From: Hygrocybe punicea
Taxonomy: Eukaryota > Basidiomycota > Agaricomycetes > Agaricales > Hygrophoraceae
NCBI GenBank assembly: GCA_963556145.1
Contig: OY744462.1
Location: forward strand, 8,122,001-8,186,000
Length of the DNA stretch: 64,000 nucleotides
Reading direction: 5' to 3'
Within the stretch, counting starts at the first letter, position 1. Every line of letters starts with the position of its first letter. Positions 33,548 through 45,059 of the stretch are shown one piece after another. Both the position numbers and the translations under genes were made by a program. The notes under the pieces are model-generated. The model was not told where the DNA came from. It saw nothing but the letters and a program-made list of their open reading frames with translations, and searched no databases.

Positions 33548-35162
33548 ATGTGTACTAAAACCGACCTTCCCAATTCTCAACCAATCTCACTTCTCAACCA
33601 TTATGTATGCAGACAGAATCCCCTCAAAGAATGCACAATCCAAGGCAATGGAAGCCTCGCTTTCCGTCAACATGAAAACAAAGGATTGTGGTCTGGCTCC
33701 AAATCTAAAGAAACATATGTGGACGAGGCTGAGAAGAATCCTCTCAAACACTACATCGTATTATAGGAAGTCGGGCATGCACCCTCCGAAGTCTCCTGTA
33801 GAGGAATGCAAACGGCTGAGGTCAGATCCATGCTGCTTCAATGTCATATCTTACATGTTTTGTAGATCACGTTTGATGATGCTGAGGGATCAGCTTCCAG
33901 TTAGCAAGGGCTTGGGAGATTCGGCCCCAGATTGCAAAACATTCTCCAAGTCGGACATGGTCTCAGAATCTGAACTGGAGAGGGTTCTCCTCACTGTGGC
34001 AGCCGCGATTTTGAACCCTAGTACGTTGCTGCCATGAAAGTCGGCATATTTAGACTGACATCTTGCCTCAAAGTAATTGTGCCCTTGGATGCGAATAGAC
34101 TGGCAAATCGAGTGAAGAATATCAAGGACACTTCGGATGCTGACAATGAAAACCTACTCAGGTTTTTCAGGAGATTCACATTGGACATGTGAATGAACCA
34201 GCTACAGTAATTGACACGTGTGGTTCAATTTTGGTCTGGTATCTACCTGATGTTGTAACTCCAAGACGTATTGTGAGTCACTTGCCCCCTGGAAATATGG
34301 TTTTTGACAGTACCCACTGCGACACAGGAGGAATTGAATGTCAGTGCTGAAATGATAACCGAAATTCTGGAAGAATCCTATTCAGAGTCCCTCAAAAAAC
34401 TTGAGAAAGGGAAAGATCCGCAATGGAGGAAAGATCCAAACATTTTCTTTCCACCTCCAAACCCACGATTTCACCCAGGATCAGTGGATTTCGCTGCAGC
34501 ATGGTTTGCTCAGGGTAGAGAGGTAACACCTTTAGTTAGTCGTCTGTTTTACATGAGCTGACCGCCTGTTTTTTCAGCGACTTACCGATAGGTTGATCAC
34601 GTCGACAACTCTTCGAACAACTGAAGCCACCATGTGGATGGCTGCAATCGAACCCAGCGAGCTGATCTTCAACGCAATTACTGTGTTAACCCATCAGTCA
34701 TTGTACACAGCTGGCCTTCTGGCTGTGACGAAAATCCGGGACGGCGAAACGATCGAGAACGTGGAAACACACGAAAATGCTAAGGAGTGGACATCTGTTT
34801 ACACTGGAATCGCCGTTATCGTTAACAGGATTACAACTCGACACAGAGATGCTGGAGGGTGTCCAGAATGGTATGATTTGCTGGCAAGTTGTGGGACACA
34901 TACGAACGCGGAACTAGCCATCCCTGAGTTGGATGCTACGTTCTCTTATTCGCCAGGAACCGTCATCGAAATTTGTGGCAAGGTTCTCAGTCACAGTGTA
35001 GGCAGATGGGAGGGCGGTGAAAGAATATGCATGGCGCATTATATGCGAAACATGGTACATGACCGTCTCAACATTGACAAGCCCACCTGGAGCCGACACA
35101 ATGTGTTTGCAAGGGAGATGAATGCCAAGTTTCGGGCATCACAGGAATGGAGATGGAATTAG
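33548..35162 (+). CDS. Tet/JBP-like 2OG-Fe(II) dioxygenase, intact
   Basis: Seven exons join in phase: 33548-33551, 33613-33820, 33866-34020, 34074-34111, 34171-34272, 34328-34522 and 34578-35162. The total is 1287 nt, or 428 residues. The catalytic double-stranded beta-helix is in the last exon: IVNRITTRHRDAGG places His323 and Asp325 of the HxD iron motif; LAIPELDATFSYSPGTVIEICGKVLSH places the distal iron ligand at His373; and GGERICMAHYMRNMVHD supplies the 2-oxoglutarate-binding Arg383. The preceding TCGSILVWYLPDVV block is typical of the basidiomycete members. This superfamily includes TET and JBP enzymes that oxidise 5-methylcytosine or thymine in DNA, so this protein probably acts on methylated DNA in the nucleus; its substrate here is inferred. 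In basidiomycetes these genes have been reported linked to KDZ transposons, as seen here. The start at 33548 has a GCCACCATG context and needs a tiny first exon; ATG 33603, contiguous with exon 2, is the alternative. Confidence 0.88.
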
Positions 35163-35555
35163 CTATTGTGCCAAGGGAGATATCATCCTAACGTAAAAGT
35201 ACGACGGCTACTGTTGCATGCTTTGTACGACTGTAGTCAGAAACCTCTGTGGAACTAAATCTCGTTATCCTCATTCATGGACAACGAAGGCCTATGAGTT
35301 TCAACTAACAGATAGCTAGACAGTGTTAGACAGTGTTCGGAGAATTTCCATGGCTTTACATTGATAACTCTGTCACATTGACAACTCAGTCAATTCGAAA
35401 TGTGTACTTAAATGTGGCAATTCACGTGATGTGGTCACACGTGATCACAGTAAACCGTGACGCGTCATTTTTTTTTTTACCTTCTGCACCCTTATCATCT
35501 AGCCTCAGCCTCTCTTGAATTGCTCTCAGATACACTCAAATTGAACATTTTGGCA

Positions 35556-38500
35556 ATGTCGTCATCAGCAAGCACCTCGGCGCTGTCAATTGCTTCTCTA
35601 CATGCGTCTGTAATGTCTGGCAGTAATTTCCGAAGCATGAATGTGTTCCAGGACTTCCCGTGGGTCAATGGCACGCCTCTTGCTGAAGATTCACTTGAGA
35701 AGGCTATCGTAACCTTAATTGGCAATCAGTCTGCTCTAGGAAACACACCGTCCACCTTGGCTGTGATGGTGCGTCAAATCTCCCACCTTGTAACATTGAC
35801 GGTCAACTTGTCTGCTAGGCCCTGGCAAAGCAATTGGATTATGTGAATCCCACAGGTGAAATCTCACGTAAAGCCCAAACCATCCAAGAATACCTCTCTG
35901 CTGATGGCTCTGCTATGCGTGATGTGGCAAGGTGGACTACTGTGTACCGGAATGACCTCCTGGTAGCGGCTCACTCAATCCTTCGCTATACCCTGCTCGA
36001 TAAGCTCATGGACGCTGTTGGGTTGCCTCGTCATCCAAGTTTCAAAGTAATTCGGAGATCAGCGAAACCAGAGATGAGCGAGAAGTTGACCAAGGTGAGT
36101 TCACCATTCACATTTGGGCAGACGTTTTAAGTTGACGTTTGCACACCGTCTTGAAGCTCTACAAATTTCTGAGAGACTGGAGTAAGCCGATCACGAAGCT
36201 TCGTATGACATGCAAAAGTCTATTAATCACGCAACAAGATCAAGAAGTGGTGGGTGTTTCAGCCATGGCAGTGCCGCAGAAAGTGGTGTCCAGTATGGAC
36301 ACCATCCCTATCTTTGCAGTCGCTCTCCCAGCACACTTGACACCAGCCCAAAAAGAAGTAGAAATGAACATCCGGATCCTTTACCGTGCATCTGTCAACC
36401 TCGAATCCTCCGACGTCAACCAGATCCTCCTCAATCTAGAGCTTCTTGCATTCTCATTCACGTGGTTTGGCCAGGTATGTGACGTATGTCCTATATGAAA
36501 CGTGTGTCAGATTTTGTACAAAAACAGGGCAACTCATATGTAGACTGCGACTTCACAACATGGGTGGAGAAGCTACAGAGGTTGGGATTGCATTACAATC
36601 ACATTACGCCTGCCGCAAATAAATAATTCACATGGTTTCAGGATGGCCAAGAGTGTTGATCTACCGTTGCAAGACTCATTTGTCAATGCCCTCACCACCA
36701 AGTCTTTTGGAGGTTTAATGTATGATCGGATGAGAAATCTATTCCACCTAAGCCTCACACTGTCACCCATAATTACTCTTCTCCCACGACGTTTCAATCA
36801 TGAATCTCATGCACGGCCATCTCTCATGGCAGTGAGTCCATTATTTGTGCCAACTTGGACGTAGTTGACATAAGGAAAAGATCACGTTTGCCTTGGGCAA
36901 TGAAAGGCCTCCATTCCTTGCCAAAACGGAGAGGGCGCTTTGGAGGGCCATTACAAGAATATGTTTAGGATCTTCGGCGATGCAGGAGCTGAATGTATTC
37001 CTCCAAGAATACGATTTGTTGGAGGACAGCGTCCAGGGAACGGAACAGGGCTTCAGTTGGTTTTGTTTTGACAGTACGCCGCCTGTCTCTACATTTATCG
37101 CTGGGACTGACAACAGATGTTGCAAGATAAGGAAGTGGATGACCTGACCAACTCTGCTAGTCAGCTTACGGTGGCAACGAAACAAAATGTTCCAACAGAC
37201 CCCAAGGCAAAGAATGACAAGCCTGCGTCAGACAACCCTCTGTCCAGCGATGATGAACCGCTTCAATTGAAATTAACAAGGAAGAAGAGGGGTGGACCAT
37301 CGAAGGAGCTTGCTTCAGGTGGACAGAGCTTCATGTTGACCCAAAGCCAGGCCAAAATGTTGGACAAGGTTGGGGACTCTTCGAAAGGGAAGGAGAAGCA
37401 GAAGGCAGAGAAAGTCCAGAAGGAAGAGAAAGTTGTGGTTGTGCCGGGGAGGTCCTATCGGAGGAAGAAAAGATCCACTCGCTGGTCGACAAGAAGTTAT
37501 CCCAAGTCCAAGAAACGTGATGATCTTGAGGATGAAGATGACGATGATGACGAGGATGACTATAAGAAAGCGCCAGAGAAAGTGAACGTGATCATCGACC
37601 TTACTGGAGATGTAAGTGATTCAAGAACGTGTCATTTGTCATGAATGAATATTTTGATAGGATTATGGGGAACCTGATTTGCTCAGCCGTCCAGCACCCA
37701 TTGTGTGTCTTTTGTTGTTCGATAACGTGCCACCCCACTGATGATTCATAAAGCAAGCATCAGAGGGTGTTCATCTCACGATGTATGATGGTGACGCTGT
37801 ACATGAACCCGTTGAACATGTGCACTATTCACCATCCGTCGTTGTACGTTGATGTCTGATTTTTGTACCGTTTGATTGTTAACTGGTAAGCACGATACAG
37901 GCAAAAGTGGAACATGCATTGTTGCGGGAAACATATGAAATGATCCGATCCAGTTACATTGATGGGGTTCCTCCACATCGGCTGCCCAGTGCAAGAGAAC
38001 AAATGTATGATCCTCATGCATCATGTGTGTTCGTGGTGGAATGGAACATCTTCAAGTCGATGGATGCTGCAACAATTCAAGGAATCTTTCGTCATCGTCA
38101 CATCCTCGTGCTCAATGCCCCTGTAGAAACAGTGGAGTTTGATAGGGAAGGTTTGGAGACATTGGGGTCTTTGTCATCCATTCATTCAGTGCAAGGTCCG
38201 TTTCCGGAGCGATGTCTGGGCATAGCGACTAAAGTGCCTTTGTTAGTTGCTGAATTGCGATTGGTGCCTAATATCGAGAATATGAACAAACCTGGCACAT
38301 TGGAGACATTATATCAGCTTGCGCTTGACCCTGACAACGAAAGGGTTTTCAATTTCCTCGACCTTCCCATGGGTCATATGATGTTGGACCCACCTCCAAA
38401 ATTTCGGTGAGCAACCTTGTTTTGAAGATCGAACACGAGATTTACCTGTCTATTCGTGAAAAGGTCCTTTTCATCATCTGAGGTTGCTTGGCACGAAACC

Positions 38501-40641
38501 CGCGGCCGACTGGGGTTTGTCCGCGAGCAGCCTTTAAATGACGATTTGGCTTGGGGAACGGCAGCGACAGCTCGAGCCATTTCTTGGACACACGTAGATG
38601 ATGATGGCTTTGGCATGGTGGTTATTGTCAGGACTGGCGCAAAGTACTGGGTCCTCATGAGGCCTCGAAGGGATGCCGAATGGGATCGCAAGGCGGGCAA
38701 TCTTGCGACTAACAAGGCCTATCCTCAGGAGTGGGAGCCGAGAAAACATGGTGGGAAAGGCTTGTGGGAAGCAGAAGGATTACTGCTCACAAAGGGTTCA
38801 GTGCTGTAAGTGGGAATATATTTCGTGACAACTCGGATGTGTGCTGAAACACACAGTTACATGAGGCCGTGCACCCCACATTATGTCCTCGGTGTGGAGC
38901 ACTCCATTGTGAATGGGCGTCATCTCTATGCGACATCAACTATACGGGATACCTGTTATGGGATTATCCATACTTTCGTGATGAGTCATACCATCACAAA
39001 CGCGGAGCATAATGTGACACGTACATTTCTGCGCCGACTTCTCACCATGTGGATGGAGTACTTCACGGGGAACCACGAATCATCATGTGAGCTACTTTGG
39101 GCGAGGTTTACAAATTCCTGAAGATTAAAATGCTCACTGCACAGCTACTGTCTTCACCAAGTCTCATATGCCCAAGATCGAAACCGAAGACGGCTTCCTC
39201 GACCTTGTGATTGTGGGAAACCTGATTGAGCTTGCGGATATCATCAACAGGAAGTTCTACACCCATACCATATCGGCTGACATTCATGAGGAACAGAATA
39301 TTGCACGATGCAGATATAGACGTTTCCAAATCTGGTTTGCGGAACATTTTGTTGTCTTCATGGAAGACCACTGGATCAGCCCCTCTTACATTTTCCAACG
39401 AAGTCTTTTGGAACTATCTGCTGCGATTGTTGGGTATAAATGGGACAAGGATGGGGTTGTGAAGGCACCAGCACATTGCACAGCGAAAGCTGTTGAGTCA
39501 GTGGTCCGCCGACATTTTCAAAACGATTGGCCAGATTTGGTGCCAAAGCTGAATGAGCTGCTTCAGATCCCACCATCGGAATTCTTCTGGACCGGCCCCA
39601 AAATACACATTCAGACCCGTCCAGTGGAACCCATCAGTCCCATTCTTGTTGAATGCTTAGATTTTCCACCTCATCCAATTCTGCTCATCAACACAACTAC
39701 TGGTGAAGGCGAGGTACAGGATGACACAGATACACGGGAAAAGGCGAAAGACAATGAGCGTGACAAAGGGGAGGGCACCGATGGTGAGGAAGAGGCGGAT
39801 GATCCATCTAGGAAGGTGGGAGATTTAGTGGATGCAGCTGGCGAAGAGGTAGCCACAGAGGAAAACCAGGATCCACCTGCAACGGTTGGATGTGCAAATG
39901 ACATGGCTGTGGACACTGAGAGGGAAGAGGATCCACCTGTAACGGTGGGAAATTCAGCCGACGTGGCTGGGGAAGATGCGGGAGAAGAAATGGACGTCGC
40001 TGGCCCGAATGAGGAGGATCCACCTGAGCAGGTGGGAAATTCAAATGACACAGCTTCGTGGAATGAGGACGGTCTAATCATGCCCCTGGGTATGTCAAAT
40101 GAGGAAGATGTAGACCGTGACGAGGGGAAGCAGCAGGAAAAGAAGGGGGGGGAGGAGGGCGCGGTGCAGGGCAAGGGGGTGCAGGCGGGGGAGGTGCAGG
40201 AGGAGGGGGAGGAGGATGAGGAGGGGGAGGAGGAGGAGGAGGGGGAGGAGGAGGAGGAGGAGGAGGAGGAGGGGGAGGAGGAGGAGGAGGAGGAGGAGGA
40301 GGGGGAGCTGCAGGAAGAGGAGGAGGAGACGGATGGGGATGGGGCAGAGGAGGAGGACGAAGAGGAGGAGGATCGAAATGAGATGGTGGGGAAGTTAAAT
40401 GCCCAGAGTGTGGACAGTGACGAGGGAGAGGATGACGATCAAATGGACATCTCATCTGGCAGTGATGCAGTGTATAATGATTTCGATGGATCACCCCAAC
40501 CCCCGACACCCCCTGTGAAACGTCCTCGGAGGGAAGACTCGGGTACAATAAATTGCCTCAACAGCTTGTATATACACTGATATGATCATTCACACAGATT
40601 CACCACTACGTTCCACAGACCTGAAACGCCGTCGTAAGTAG
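35556..40641 (+). CDS. Large JmjC-domain protein, intact
   Basis: Fourteen exons join in phase: 35556-35768, 35819-36094, 36157-36474, 36528-36580, 36642-36831, 36875-37073, 37127-37611, 37661-37702, 37754-37843, 37901-38406, 38464-38805, 38857-39086, 39145-40542 and 40598-40641. The sum is 4386 nt, or 1461 residues. Residues 1-410 or so are unassigned, with a YRASVNLE..FTWFGQ block. Residues 417-577 are Lys/Glu-rich with KKRGGPSK and RSYRRKKRS basic patches, nuclear in character. The JmjC core is at about 680-980: WTHVDDDGFGMVVIVRTGAKYWVLMRP gives the iron ligands His834 and Asp836 and the 2OG-binding Lys851, and YMRPCTPHYVLG gives the distal His913. A tail of about 480 residues contains DPP(V/A)TVGNS repeats and a long Glu tract from GGA codons. 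JmjC proteins hydroxylate or demethylate histones; the residues needed are present, but this agaricomycete subfamily has no known substrate. It lies 394 bp after the Tet-like gene, same strand. Confidence 0.85.
40142..40380 (+). repeat. (GGA)n tract coding poly-Glu
   Basis: A run of GAGGAG/GGGGAG triplets lies inside the last large exon of the JmjC gene. It is in frame as Glu/Gly, so its length may vary without breaking the protein. The opposite strand gives a spurious poly-Pro frame. Confidence 0.9.
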
Positions 40642-40963
40642 CTGGGAGGATCATATCATTCATACTGCTTCCTACTCATGTATATTCCTGACATCGCAAT
40701 GCATCATCTGCCTCCTCTGCTGTTAAATGTATTCCTTGTAATAAACACCGAACCATTGAGAGGCATGGGTAGAGGAAAATGTTATGTCACGTTGGGCCTT
40801 GCACAAGTGACATGTCACAAGTATTATATATTTATGATTTATTCCACATATCACCTTTTTAGGCACATTCAACAAAGCCTATTTCCGCCGTGTAGAACGT
40901 CGCAAGGGTTGACTGCTTGTGGTAATGCAAATTGTGAGCTGCATCCCCACAAACGGGATAGCT

Positions 40964-41290
40964 TTACCTCGCATTTTTACCAGCATTTCTTGAGCTGTCC
41001 AACTTCCCTGGGCATCTTTGTTGTGCAACATCACTCTCCCGTGCCTCGTTTGTCTCCCTCTCCCGCGCCTCTCGTGCCTCCCTCTCCTGGGCATCTCGTG
41101 CCTCTTTCTTCCGGGACTCCTCCCGGCCCTTTCGTGCGTCCCTCTCCTGTGCCTCTCGTGCCTCCCGTTCCGCCCTCTCCCGCGCCTCTCGTGCCTCCCT
41201 GTCCTGTGCGTCTCGTGCCTCGCGTGCCTCCCCTTCAGCCCTCTCCCGTGCCTCTCGTGCCTCCCTCTCTTGGGCCTCTCACGTCTCCCG
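40964..41290 (-). repeat. EAREARERE-type coding minisatellite
   Basis: About fifteen variants of an 18-30 bp unit (GAGGCACGAGAGGCACGGGAGAGG) form the would-be tail of the preceding gene. The repeat stays in one minus-strand frame throughout, apart from the single TGA at its beginning. The peptide would be a long, highly charged single helix. Confidence 0.8.
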
Positions 41291-43147
41291 CTCTTGTACT
41301 TCTTGTAACTGTCTTGCCATCTCTCGGTTCTGTGCTGCTACCTGTTCTGCTTGCTCCTTTTGCTTTGCTTGTCTCTCCATCTTCTTTTTCATCCACAGAA
41401 GCTTCAACGTCGATGTATCGTCATCCATCTCGCTGTCGCCACCACGTCCATCAAAGCTACCACTACTTGCACTCTCGTCACTCCAACTATCGTCGCCCTC
41501 TTCACTACTGACTGCTTTCTGTTTTCCCTTGCTGGAATTGGCGGCATTTTCTGTTTTCTTCTTGGGGTGGACTGTCTTTAATGCTGGAACATTCAATTTG
41601 GATCTGTGAGGTCTGATAGCATTCGATTGTGCAGCTCCCATAGCACTCGATTGTGCAGCTCCGGCAGCAATAGATGTCGTTTGCCTACTGGAGTTTGATG
41701 GCGCCGAACGATCGGTCCTGGCCAAAGCAGCAGCAGCATGGAACTTCTTTTTTTGCACGAATGCATTTGGTGCTCGCTGGTTGGTCTTCAGGACGGTTTT
41801 AAATCGGAATGGTTTTTCACCGAGTTTCTGCCGTTGCAACCAAAATTGGTGGATGGTCCGAAGTTCATCGAGTTTCATTTTCCACGGTTCCCGTAGTTCT
41901 ACGTGAGAGGGAAAGTAGATGTCCTCGATGTATTGGTTTCGATTTTGTCCAATTTTTCCCCATGGAACAGCGACGACGCTGTTGTTGCACATCTGACCTT
42001 CAAATGAATATGAGTACAGTAAGCTTGGCCAACGTCGAGGTACGTACGATATGACATGGTCATCAGTGATCTAAACATGTTTCTTACATCGACCAATGAC
42101 ATAGTTGACACATTTGGTACCATAGGAAAACCGTCCTCATCGATCTCAAGCTTGAATGGCAGGCTTTTGTCATATCTGGTCGTTGGACCACCATCATCGT
42201 CTTCACTGTCGGTCTTCGCTCCATCGGATTCATCTGGAACACATTACATGGGAAAGATGGAACAATGGCTAATCGTACCGTCATGATTAAAAAGGGACCC
42301 CAAATGTTCATCCCATTTGGTCCAAATGTCATCCCCGTTATTTTTGAAGACGCTGATGAACTTCCTGTGTACCGGGGCCGGTGTCTCGAACCTCACAGGA
42401 AGGGAATATAAGTACGTGATTGACACAAAGCAGGAATCGACCCACTTTCCTTTGGTTACAGTCCCATCTTCGTCTTCATATCCCACCAACATGAATATTT
42501 TTACTCCCATCTGCTCATCTATGTCCTTCATAAACTTCATCGCCGTCTTACCGAAACCTTTTGCTGCTCGGCTGGATAAGGTAGAAGATTAGCATCATGC
42601 AGACGAAAGAAGATTATTAGTACCGTCGTTTGACTTCCAAGGGTGGACCTTGCTGGTTCCAGGCGTCGGCAAGAGCTTCAAATTCTTGTTTGTTCTCTTC
42701 GGTCAAGGAACCGTAAATATCACTCCACGCTTTGCCATAGCGCTTGATGTAGCCGGGCTTTCCTCCGGTTTCTCCAGACAGCTCCACCGTCCTAGCGTCA
42801 ATTTCCTTGGTCATCTTTTCTCTTATAACCAACCTTGCATTCCACTTCTTTGTATATTTCGGAGCATCCTCAGTGTCGCTCTCCAATTTTGACCGATGAT
42901 TGTGGTACCAAGTTTGAATTTTCTGTATTCATGGTATAATGCTGTTAGGCTTATCTGAAGGGTAGTATTAGAATATACAGACCTGTTGCATATTTGGGGG
43001 CCATTGTGTGTTGGTTTGTTGTGCCGATTTTTTTAAAAGTTTCCTGATCCCTTTCAGGACACGAATACGATCTTCACCAGTGGATCTCCTAAAATTAGGA
43101 TAACCGTCCTCGAGGATCTTAGTAAATTCTGGGGTGATCCACTTCAT
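41279..43147 (-). CDS. Five-exon cargo protein with truncated helical tail
   Basis: From ATG 43147 exons 43147-42983, 42922-42624, 42571-42279, 42233-42048 and 41997-41279 join in phase (1662 nt, 553 residues). Blocks: MKWITPEFTKILEDGYPNF; RIRVLKGIRKLL; IQTWYHNHRSK; KWNARLVIREKMTKEIDARTVEL; KPGYIKRYGKAWSDIYGSL (an HMG-box-like feel, not proven); KFMKDIDEQMGVKIFMLVGYEDEDG; YIEDIYFPSHVELREPWKMKLDELRTIHQFWLQRQ; then a Ser/Ala-rich basic linker and MKKKMERQAKQKEQAEQ. The TGA at 41281-41279 cuts a charged helix: the same frame goes on for 104 more codons of (E/R)A(R/Q)ERE repeats to a TAA at 40966-40964. The stop is in an ACG-TGA context consistent with a CpG change from CGA. Related pieces occur at 12.1-12.5 and 13.2-13.6 kb. 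It is convergent with the JmjC gene. I know no function; it may be a DNA-binding or structural partner of the element. Confidence 0.7.
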
Positions 43148-43507
43148 TTAGGCAAAAACTGAGGAGAATGAAGGCAAATGTCGTTGTCTGGAACAAAGGC
43201 AGAACGTCGTTGTCCGGAACAATGGAAGAATGCCTCGTGGTGAACATGAGGTGATGACAAATCACGTGATTGATGGCAACAAATAGCAATGTGGATTACA
43301 AGTAGATGACTCAGGGGATTGCAAGTCGGTGCAGGACGTGATTAGGAGAATATGATGAATTGTGAATATTGATAAATTCCAGAACACAAGGATAGAGGAG
43401 CAAGTACCAAATCTGTGGCACATGGCAAGGGGTGGGTAAGAGTCCAAAGATGTAAGGTGGGTATGTTCAGAGCAGGCTGAATGAACAGATACAACCCACC
43501 TGTTGCA

Positions 43508-44012
43508 TTTGTGGCAACACTGTTCCATGGCCAACCAAAATACCCAGACCCGTCGGCCAATCCACGTTCCATGGCCAGCTGAAATACCCAGACCTGTCGG
43601 CCAATCCACGTTCCATGGCCAGCCAAGATACCCAGCCAGGTCGGCCAATTCATGTTCCATGGCCAGCCGAAATACCCAGCCAGGTCGGCCAATCCACGTT
43701 CCATGGCCAGCCAAGATACCCAGCCAGGTCGGCCAATTCATGTTCCATGGCCAGCCGAAATACCCAGACCCGTCGGCCAATCCACCTTTCATGGCCAGCC
43801 AAGATACCCAGTGCAGTCGGCCAATCCATGTTCCATGGCCAGCCGATATATCCCTCTGCTTCGGCCAACCCATGCTTCTCCGAACATGGAACCCTCGGCC
43901 AAGCCATCTGCCCTGGAGAAAGATATTGGTCAGCCGAGATAAGCCAGTCCACTTGGAGTGGGAATTGTCCATCTCAGCTGACCCATGTATCATGGAAAAG
44001 ATATGCTGAAAG
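43508..44012 (-). repeat. 44-bp minisatellite, copy 2 (minus orientation)
   Basis: It has the same unit and lead-in as copies 1 and 3 but is inverted, with its lead-in (CAGCATATCTTTTCC) at 44012 pointing toward the right terminus of the element. About seven units. Long frames are open on both strands. Confidence 0.9.
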
Positions 44013-44019
44013 GGCTCTG

Positions 44020-44924
44020 ACGGCTTGGTGGTCCCTCCGACACCTCACCGTCGTGTCGTCGTCTTGTCTTCGTGTGGTCCCTCAACTGACCAGCCGGCAC
44101 CTCGTCGTCGTCGTGTCATCGTCATCATGGCCTGACCAGTAGGTCAGAGCCGATGTCGACGACGCTGTCGACTGGTGGTGGTCCTCGTGTCCTCGTGTCC
44201 TCGTCATCCTCGTTGTCGTTGTTTTCACCGTCGTCATCGCCATCGTCACGTAATTGCCACAACGAATTTATTTGTTAGCACTGGATGGACGAGAGAGGGA
44301 CAGGGCACATACCTGGAGGCTGGGTGGTGGGAGCACCACCTCCCAGCCGTTTTCCCTCCATGGTTGACGTTGACGCGGTTGAGGTCTTTTTGCCGCCTGC
44401 TTGGTCGTGGTCCTGGTCGTTTGAGTTGGTGGTGGTGGTGACCAACCCGTGACTTCGCATACACGTCGGCTCGCGTTTCGATGCCGTTAGGCCACGGGGC
44501 TCGCACTTGCGACGTCTTGGCGGCGGCGTCGTGGCTTTGAGCTGGTGTTGGTTGGGCATTGGTGCCAGCGTGGTGGTCTGGGACGCGTTTAGACGTGTTC
44601 TCTTTCACGGGCGTGGGGTTTTGGGTTGGCATTCGCATGGTCCTTGGTTGTGGTAGTATGGGCGTTTGGAAGTGTGTTTGGGCCGGGGTGGAGCATTCGG
44701 ATGCGTTTTCAGCGGGGGTGGTGGTTCTTGGGAGAGTGTTGAGGCTTGCACGTTTGTTTTAGGTGAGTGGGAACGCGTTGGCGGCTGTTTGAGATGCTGT
44801 GGGCGTGTTTTTTTGCATCGTCTCTGTCTGCACTGATTGTCTAAGAAAATATAGTTAGTTTAATGTTGAATTACAAAATAAACTTACCTCAGGGCACATA
44901 GCCCAGTCGTAGTTGCCAATCCGT
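44020..44924. other. GTC/CTC-rich and GTGG-rich low-complexity spacer
   Basis: Runs of CGTCGTC, CCTCGTGTCCTCG and GGTGGTGG make long but meaningless frames on both strands. A splice-like GTAATTG and a CAAGTGCGAGCC..GCCGCC block were noticed, but no gene could be supported. Confidence 0.4.
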
Positions 44925-45051
44925 CAAGAACCGCGGTGTTGCGGGTGCGGGTCACGGTTTGGTTGCGGTTGCCAAATTTGGCAACCGTACCCGTACCCGC
45001 ATCACCCGTGACCTAAAAACCACGGGTGAACCCGTACCCGTGGTCAACCTT
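44925..45051 (-). repeat. Right terminus: TIR and ACCCGY hexamer cluster
   Basis: Read on the minus strand from 45051: AAGGTTGACCACGGG, GTACGGGTTCACCCGTGG, then GGGTACGGGTACGG hexamers and a palindromic GTTGCCAAATTTGGCAAC. It is the partner of 25336-25460. The flank outside is (TA)n. Confidence 0.7.
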
Positions 45052-45059
45052 ATATATAT

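Larger units (their letters stand above)
25336..45051. mobile_element. Large KDZ transposon with epigenetic cargo genes
   Basis: The proposed element runs from AGGGTTGACCACGGG (25336-25350) to its near-exact inverted partner (45037-45051, 14 of 15 matching). Inside each end lie ACCCGY hexamer clusters (25380-25450; 44925-45030) and then an inverted copy of the 44-bp minisatellite with the same lead-in sequence (25543-25980 plus; 43508-44012 minus). The flanking 8-mers are ATATACAT and ATATATAT, compatible with a diverged or mistaken 8-bp target duplication in a TA-rich site. Cargo, in order: KDZ transposase (-), Ulp1-type protease (-), Tet/JBP-like dioxygenase (+), JmjC protein (+), five-exon helical protein (-). 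Four of the five reading frames are unbroken over their modelled exons, in sharp contrast with the ruined sequence on both sides. The unity of the element is inferred from the symmetrical ends and gene content; it could instead be a composite of two end copies around cargo. Confidence 0.65.

Noticed and set aside
40078..40548. 156-codon poly-Pro frame on the minus strand
   Set aside because: Antisense of the Glu-coding GGA tract inside the JmjC exon.
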